From Cheilinus undulatus (taxonomy: Eukaryota > Chordata > Actinopteri > Labriformes > Labridae): a stretch of DNA of 64,000 nt. The DNA lies in assembly GCF_018320785.1 (NCBI RefSeq), contig NC_054886.1:32409732-32473731 (forward strand), read 5' to 3'. Each line of letters begins with the position of its first letter. Positions within the stretch are counted from its first letter, which is position 1. The notes under the pieces are model-generated. The model saw only the letters and a program-made list of their open reading frames with translations, ran no database searches and had not been told where the DNA came from. Both the position numbers and the translations under genes were made by a program. Positions 58,701 to 64,000 of the stretch are shown piece by piece.

Positions 58701-59234
58701 AAGTGCTATAGACAGAGCATTAAGCTGACACGCCAAGTAGACTATTTTGCATAGAAAACACTGAAATATCCCTTTAACCCTGTGTGTTGATGTAATGCCA
58801 CTTTGTGTCCACTAGGTGGAGCCCAGTCTGCTGATGAAGTGTCTCCACTCCACCTGACCGTCTGTACGTTACACAAACTCAGACTACAGATGCTGTAAAA
58901 TCATTTTCATGCATTTATTCTAAACACAAACATCTTTTTAATGACCTCTCCAGGTGTGGTTGCCATGGCAGCCAGAGTCCAGATACAGGTGTGTGTGATC
59001 GACACTCAAACGCACACAGTGAGGAGGCACTGCTGCTGTCAGATGAAGGTACACACTCTCACAGAAACGCTAACACACCCCTACTATCAGCTCCGACCGT
59101 CTAAAAGTGTGTCTGTGTTTCAGGAAGCAGACGACGGCGTGTTTCTGACCGCCGTGTGTTTTCATGGCGACTTTCCTCTCTACCATCACAGCCGGATCAA
59201 AGTCAGCGTCTACCACCAGGAGTCATACACTGCA
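49752..59234 (+). CDS. PH-C2 protein, INPP4-like (5' part, runs off right edge)
   Basis: Eight plus-strand exons: 49752-49822, 50331-50455, 55655-55713, 55794-55875, 55945-56139, 58816-58863, 58954-59048 and 59124-59234. All junction phases agree; 3' exons lie outside. Exon 1 (MVSRQNKLRLEELNLIPEA) has a strong start context (A at -3, G at +4). Exons 2-5 encode a PH-like domain: KEGKLRIGR, TERFCRLRGNLLFILKEQ, EEVLLLERCEVMKF, then the closing helix SECISWLHILKNA. Exons 6-8 begin a C2-like domain (VQIQVCVI, VFLTAVCFHGDFPLYHHSRI, KVSVY) similar to the C2 of type II inositol-3,4-bisphosphate 4-phosphatase (FLT-V-F, P-YEETKIKLTVY). Catalytic CKSAKDRT-bearing exons would be beyond the window. Exon 2's acceptor is poor; a better one at 50274 gives a stop, so the N terminus is uncertain, and its donor (GTTGTA) is atypical. 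Confidence 0.68.
50880..52925 (+). repeat. Minisatellite locus 7 with 597-bp higher-order period
   Basis: TTTTAACCCATTTTTGCC-type units fill the intron. The marker AACTGGGAG/A occurs at 51292, 51889 and 52909. The first spacing is 597. The second is 1020, which becomes 597 after removing the 415-bp MITE and its 8-bp duplication at 52347-52769. Neighbouring text (CTTTGTCACCTTCAACTA / CTTTGTCACCTTTAACTA; CATCACT...TGTAACCCCT) supports the same register. Confidence 0.85.
52347..52761. mobile_element. 415-bp MITE with perfect 8-bp target duplication
   Basis: The ends are TAGGGCTGAACGATT and, complemented on the right, TAGGGCTGGCCAATTAATC. Identical ATTTTCAC octamers flank it (52339-52346 and 52762-52769), pointing to a hAT-type insertion. 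It sits inside the minisatellite, so the array is older. Related copies lie at 56298-56440 (partial) and 56443-56750. Confidence 0.92.
52930..54400. other. Intron of the INPP4-like gene; nothing recognised
   Basis: No exon in either frame, and no bounded repeat. A-runs lie at 53739-53761. Confidence 0.45.
54413..55552 (+). mobile_element. hAT-type element with minisatellite locus 8 and nested SINE
   Basis: The ends are CAGTGGTTCTCAGGGTTGAG and GAAGAGGTTGAGAACTCCTG (complement CAGGAGTTCTCAACCTC). The 8-bp flanks CTTTAGAG (54405-54412) and CCTTAGAG (55553-55560) match at seven positions and fit nTnnnnAn. The array occupies 54530-55020 and 55195-55260. After it, 55310-55400 repeats the right arm of copy B (TTTGATAAGAGT, CTAAACTTTGCAATGGACC). 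So hAT ends enclose the array plus an arm shared with other copies. Confidence 0.87.
55025..55192 (-). repeat. tRNA-derived SINE with intact A and B boxes
   Basis: On the minus strand the head reads GGGGCGCAGGTGGCTGAGTG. The A-box region TGGCTGAGTGGTTAAGGC lies at 55164-55181, and the B box GGTTCGAATC at 55127-55136. The head resembles Leu/Ser-type tRNA. The body contains CTCATCCCTGCCTCC and the tail ends in a TTTAT/AAATAAATAAATTAT stretch. Flanking TTTTTGCCATAA/TTTTTGCCATTA could be the target duplication but are also array words. Confidence 0.8.
56298..56750. mobile_element. Two further copies of the TAGGGCTG MITE family
   Basis: The segment 56298-56440 begins TAGGGAACAATTTGGGAAAA and follows the left half of 52347-52761 (CAAATTGTAATTTTTTTCCC, CGATTATTCCTGAG). 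The segment 56443-56750 runs from AAGGGCTGAACAATTTT to GCCAGCCCTA with matching internal words (GTAGACTTTTCTAAAAAAAC, CTCTGCTGCAAAAA). The second copy seems to interrupt the first. They lie in the intron after exon 55945-56139. Confidence 0.75.
56838..58776. mobile_element. Foldback outer element containing nested insertions
   Basis: The left arm AAAAGGGTATTTCAGTATTT and CTCCAGTGATTTCAGTGAGC (56838-56915) is inverted at the right: GCTCACTGAAATCACTGGAG (58557) and AAACACTGAAATATCCCTTT (58757). Inside, about 56930-57105 and 57275-57460 are inverted copies of each other at roughly 85-90%, with a further partial copy at 57115-57245. The element at 57471-58530 is inserted in it. Confidence 0.7.
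57471..58530 (+). mobile_element. hAT-like element carrying minisatellite locus 9
   Basis: The left end is CAGGGGTCGTCAAGAACCTT, then GGGGGCCGGAC. The right arm GGGGCCGGACAGGAAGCTTT ends GGGCCGCCAGTTGATGATAG, imperfectly inverted to the left end. The interior, 57735-58290, is the array (TTTTTGCCATTCTTTAACCC). The same family's right arm survives alone at 22445-22533. No clear target duplication. Confidence 0.7.
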
Positions 59235-59344
59235 GTGAGTGTGTGTTAGTGTGTGTTTAGCTGTAAAATAGTGAATATAAGAGGATTAGAGTGTACATGT
59301 GTAAAACCAGCGGTGCTTGCTCTTCACTGCAGTTAATCTCCACG

Positions 59345-59356
59345 GGGGGGGGGGGA
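59345..59356. repeat. G homopolymer
   Basis: Run of about 12 G just downstream of the last visible INPP4-like exon. It is a length-unstable tract. Confidence 0.85.
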
Positions 59357-59749
59357 GTAGAGCGAGCCAAAGTGAGATTTTTAGATAAATAGACACTTCC
59401 GTTTTTATTCTTCCTCCTCTCCCTGCCAAACCCGACCCCACCGGCCCAGTGCTTCTCTAATCTGCATATTTCCCATGATGCCAGTGGGTTTTTAATCCCG
59501 CCGGACATGATGAAAGAGGAGGAGGAAGGTGATGGAGGGAGCAGAGAGATGCTCGGCCGGTGTGTCTGAGAGATTTTTACCAAGAGAGGAGATGACTGAA
59601 ACGACGTAGATTTATGGATTATGACATCGTTTCACTCTTTTTCTTCTGATTTTTATGTCGTGCGTGAATCCGTCAGAACAGAAGAAGAGGAGAGAAATCA
59701 TCTTTACAGCTTCTGCTGAAGCAAACAGAACGATTTCATGCCAGAATAA

Positions 59750-62700
59750 GCCTTTTATTTAAATCCATAGAGCTTTGATACAAGAGTGCGGCAAGATCTG
59801 ATTGTTCTGATGTGTGTAGGTGCAGGTGGGGAAATTGAAGTTAGATTAATGCAGATTATGTTACTCTGCAGTTTCTCCTTTTTACTTCTATCAGAGTAGT
59901 TTCTGCTTAAGCCTGGTTGTACTTTGAGTCGTTTTCAGATAGTTTCATATCTGAAAAGTTCCTATATTGAAGCAAAAATTAAATGTTTTGACCGATTTAA
60001 AGGAAATGTTGTTTTGTGCATGAGGCTTGAACGCAGCGGAGCTTCCAGGTGTAAGTGGGATTGTCGGCTTTGTAGCATTTTGCTGTTTTACTACTGCTTT
60101 CTCTCTGATTTTAAAAGCAGTTTGAAGTCAGAACTTTGGTCCCTTTTTGCTGAAGCAGCTGTACCTAGAGTTGGTCATGATTTTAGGTTTTTTTTAGTTA
60201 TTTTGGAACAAACAGTTCCAAATTCAAAGCAATAAAATTACTAGTTTTTGAGTGTTTGAAAGCCACAGTTTTTATCTGCGGAAGGCTTTAATGCAGTGAT
60301 GCTTTCAGGGGCAAGTGGGATTTTTTAACATTTATTTTTGGGTTAAACTTCGGAGCTTTTTGTTAGTTTGTGGCTGTTTTCTCTGAATTCTCTCTGAAAA
60401 TTTTTGAATCATTTCAAGTCATCACCTGTTTTCATTTTTGCAGAATCCGTTGTACCTTAAAGTTGGTCTTGGTTTTAACTGTAGTTTAGTTAGTTATGAA
60501 CAGAGTTCCAACTTTAAAGCAATAATTTGCTATTTTTTGACTGATTTGAAAGCCAAACTTTATTGAGAGGTTGAATTCAGATGTTTGACGTTAGATTAAT
60601 ATTAAGCTTTGAAACTTTCATTGCTTTACAGCTGCTTTTGGGTGACTTTTTAAACTTTTTAAAAACTATTTTAAAGCATTCATTACAATCACTATTATTG
60701 AAGCAGTCCTACCTAAAAGTCAGTCATGAATTTAGTTGTTTTTTTAGTTTTTTTTCTTTATCAAACTGTTCCAGTTTCAGAGCAATAATTTGTTAGTTTT
60801 TGGCTGTTTTGAAAGCCAAAGTGGTTTTGTGCTGAAGACTTTTCTGAGATTGCATTTTGCATTCAACTTTGGAGTTTTATGTTCCTTTGCATCTGCTTTA
60901 GGTGACTTCTTTCTAGTTGATTTAAATCATTCAACACTTGTGTTACTTTTGCAAAAACAGGTGCACCTAAAAGTTGTTTTTAGTTATTTTTGACCAAAAA
61001 GTCCCAAATCCAGAGCAATAATTTCCTAGTTTTTGACTGACTTGACAGCCAAAGTTGTTTTGTGTAAAAGGCTTTAATGTGACGCTGCTTTCAGATGCAA
61101 GTGGGACTGTTTGATGTTAGATTTTGCATATAACTTAAGTTAAGTCTATAGAGCTTAATATAAGAGTGCAGCAAGCTTGGAATGTTAGCTGCAGGAATCA
61201 AACTTTGAAGTTTTACATGCAGTTTCTAGTGACCCAGCAGTCGCTCCCTAGTTTGTAAGTCATCACTTTAAAGCCTAGTTGGATTCTGAGTGTTTTTTAC
61301 TTTTACATATCTAAAAAGTTGCAATTTTGAATCAAAATTGTGCTTGTTTTTGACTGTTTTGTTAGCCAGAGTTTTTGTACAATAAGCTTTAAGGTGGTAC
61401 GTTCAGGTGCAGGTGGCAAAGTTTGATTTTACCTTCACTGTTGGAGTTGTTTTTGGTACTTTCAGCTGCTTCAAGTGGCTTGTGTCTGAACATTTTTAAT
61501 TATGTCCAAATTGTGTCCAAAGAGCAGTTACATTTATATTTGTAAAGACATAGTTTGATCAAAAAGTTCCAAAAATATGACAAAAAGTCTGTTTTTGGCT
61601 GTGATTTACCAAAAGTGTTTTGTGCAATAAGCTTTGGCATTTTTGACTCAGCAGCTTTCCCGAGTGACTTGTCTCTAATGATTTCATCAGTCAAGTTCTT
61701 TGTGCTGTTAATCGGATCATAATTTTAAACGTTTTTTTGTTTGTTTGTTATTTTTGGGTCCAAACATCCTAAATGAAACCGAAAGTTTGCGGGGTGTTAG
61801 CCTGATTGTAGCCACAGTTTTTGTGCCACAGGCTTTATTGTGACGCGTTCAGGTGTCGGTGGGAAAGTCTGAGTTAGGCTGTTTTTATACCTCTACAGGT
61901 GCATCATGTGACTTTTTAAAAGAAGTGGGAGTCATTTTTTATCAACAGCTGGGTTTATTTTTTTCTAAACATTTGAACTGAAAGTCTGGTGATTTGCATC
62001 CAGTTTTGCAGGGTTTTTCTTTGCCCTGCAGCTGTTACATGTAAATTATCTTAAAACATCCAAAATTGCATTGAACGGAATGTCCAGGTTCAGAGTTAAA
62101 AAGCTGTAGTGAGAGTCTGGTCAGGCTTTTAATCATGTTTTGTTTTTGTTTTTTGGATCTAGAAGTTCTACATTTAAGGCAAAAGTTTGACAGATTTTTG
62201 GCTGTTTAAATTTTTGAACTGCCTGAGAGTTAAAATCAAAACTGTATAGCCAATAATTATAGTTATTTTTTATTTATATGTTGATGAAAAACCTCCAAAT
62301 CTTAACCACAGGTTTGCTAGTCTGTGCAATAAGCTTTACTGTTATGGTGCTGTTTTTCTGACGTTATTCCATGCAACAATTCTTTTAAACCTCCACGTCA
62401 GTTTCACTGTTGGAAAACTTCTACAGTGTCTAGTCAGACATTTTTTTATCACCTGTAGTTATTTCTGTCCCTTTATTTTGGTTTTAAGTTAAATTCAAAG
62501 CAGGAGTTGTGGTAAGGGTTATATGTGTTCATTTGCAGGTAGGAAAGATAGTTTTGTATTTCAGTCACTGAAAGGCTGTATTTTTACACATTTCTTGTCA
62601 TTTTTTGCTCAAAAAGTTGCAGATTTTAAGCAAAAGCTTGCCGGTTTTTGGCTGCTTTGTCGACAGAGTTCTTGTCTGATATCTTAGTTTAAGATTTAGG
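59750..62700 (+). repeat. Highly diverged tandem repeat, units about 190-450 bp
   Basis: The block AAAGCAATAATTTGCTAGTT, TTTGACTG-TTTGAAAGCCA, AAGGCTTTAATG, TTCAGGTGCAAGTGGGA recurs in order. Anchor positions are near 59970, 60228, 60521, 60781, 61014, 61335, 61590, 61780, 62180 and 62630, so the first units are 233-293 bases and later ones are irregular. Identity between units is low, indicating an old array. It lies in the intron after exon 59124-59234. Confidence 0.75.
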
Positions 62701-62704
62701 ACGT

Positions 62705-63830
62705 TTTTTTGGGGGCTCCTCTGATGGACAGAATAGGATTTTACTCAGAATGAACGCCAGATTTTTAGACATAGTGTCTCCCCTTTCAGTAGTGATTTTT
62801 CAATAATTATTCGATAGATTTTCTCTGTTAGGAACTGTAGGTTTGTGTGGATTTTGGTCGCCTGTGCTCAAAGTAGCATCATTAATCTCTTTATGGTTCT
62901 GAGCATGTGCTTTTGTTTACTGAAACATCCTGCTGTGTTATAATGATCAACTCCTAATGGAAATTTGATGAAGCAACATTAGAAAAAGGTGATTTTTTTT
63001 TAGGGGTAATTGGTGAAACACTGTTATTAATCTTCTTCCTGATAATCTTGTTTCCTTTAAAAGAGACATGAGTCAGTATTAAGACGGCTAAAAACTGAGT
63101 GAAGCTCTCAGTTTTAATCGAAAGATTTGAGTTAGTTTGGGAACTAAAATATGCACGTTAAAACTTTGTTTTTTTCCAGTGAATATAAACTTTAAAAACA
63201 CTTGCTTATTTTACGGCTTGCTTAGCTTCATTTGCACTAGTTTGAGTTTAAAGAAGTGCTCAATAAATGCAGATTATTGTGCAAAGATTTCTAAAAGTGA
63301 TGCATCAGTTGATATCTGCGACATTCCTGCAGATCTGCAGACATATCTTGTCACTGTTTTTGGTCATTTTTTCGGAATTTTATGGATGCTGCATCTCATT
63401 TAAACTGTTTATAATATAATGGAACTACAGGGTTAAAATATGATGATAAAAAGCATGGAGCAGTGAGGGCAGAAGGTCAGAAATCAGCAGGGAGCCAGAT
63501 TAAAAACAAATGGATCACAGAATGACAGACTGATTTCCCTTGTTGGTTTGTGGAGTTTTGAGAACAGCTGCTGCCTGATTTTTTATTCATTTATTTTTTG
63601 ATCTCTGATGCTGAGCAGTGTCATACTTTAGGGCTGATTTTGTAAAGCTTTTTTTCAATTTTGGCTTTATAAAAAGTTATAAGAAGCACTTTTTGTTGCC
63701 TATTCTGGCTGAAAAGTCAACAAGAGGATACCTGATGGATTAGAAGTTGTTGCTGTCTTGAGTGAAGTTTTTGGCACAGGGCCGTCAATAACTTTGTAAG
63801 AAATCAGGACTTACATCAGAGCAGGTGGAC

Positions 63831-63861
<31 letters not shown>

Positions 63862-64000
63862 GTATTTTTTAAAAAATGTCAGGGATGCAGCGAGCGATGA
63901 TGGCATGCACCCAGTGTTTCTGTCCACCAGCTGAGAGCGGCGCCTCTGCTGGACAGGTGTGGTATCACACAAGCACAGTGAGCCCACACAAACATGAATA
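62705..64000. other. Intron of the INPP4-like gene; no exon recognised
   Basis: No segment continues the reading phase of exon 59124-59234 with C2-like sequence. A CTTTT microsatellite lies at about 63836-63855. Confidence 0.45.

Noticed and set aside
63890-63958. Exon-like segment between ATGTCAG and CAG|GTGTGG near the right end
   Set aside because: The phase required after exon 59234 hits a stop (TGA) after five codons, and its only open frame shows no C2 similarity.

Overview
This is about 64 kb of AT-rich, intron-rich, transposon-dense vertebrate DNA. It is almost certainly from a ray-finned (teleost) fish. The evidence is the split genes with GT-AG introns, the arfaptin, Fc-receptor and INPP4 families, teleost-type Tc1, hAT and piggyBac-like relics, and tRNA-derived SINEs. 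No prokaryotic, organellar, rRNA or free tRNA genes are visible.

Three protein-coding genes can be reconstructed exon by exon. (1) On the minus strand, 23930-30591 plus an upstream 5' region near 35.2-35.5 kb, lies a complete 337-codon arfaptin (BAR domain), closest to arfaptin-1. (2) On the minus strand, 39086-47065, lies a complete 277-codon two-Ig-domain Fc-receptor-like membrane protein in seven exons. (3) On the plus strand, from 49752 past the right edge, lies the 5' part of a PH-plus-C2 protein whose C2 segment resembles inositol polyphosphate 4-phosphatases (INPP4). Genes 2 and 3 are head-to-head, 2.7 kb apart. A CpG-rich patch at 15.7-16.1 kb with a good minus-strand splice donor looks like the promoter and untranslated first exon of a fourth gene running left.

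The left 23 kb is otherwise a repeat mosaic: Tc1-like relics (7.4-9.0 kb, 5.4-5.7 kb), hAT-type elements (9.1-10.5, 12.06-12.31, 20.5-21.5 kb), a foldback element (16.6-17.6 kb) and a 63-bp VNTR (10.5-10.8 kb). The gene introns are packed with similar elements, including piggyBac-like TTAA elements in arfaptin introns and a nested MITE/SINE/hAT complex in the INPP4-like introns.

The most striking feature is one degenerate minisatellite, roughly TTTTTGCCACTTTTAACCCA (or its complement). It recurs at nine separate loci totalling nearly 7 kb. Several copies sit inside elements with hAT-type ends and 8-bp target duplications, so unrelated non-autonomous transposons appear to carry the same array. 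One locus (50.9-52.9 kb) has a 597-bp higher-order period that is exact at three marks once a later 415-bp MITE and its 8-bp duplication are removed. A second long, very diverged tandem repeat (about 230-320 bp units) fills 59.75-62.7 kb.
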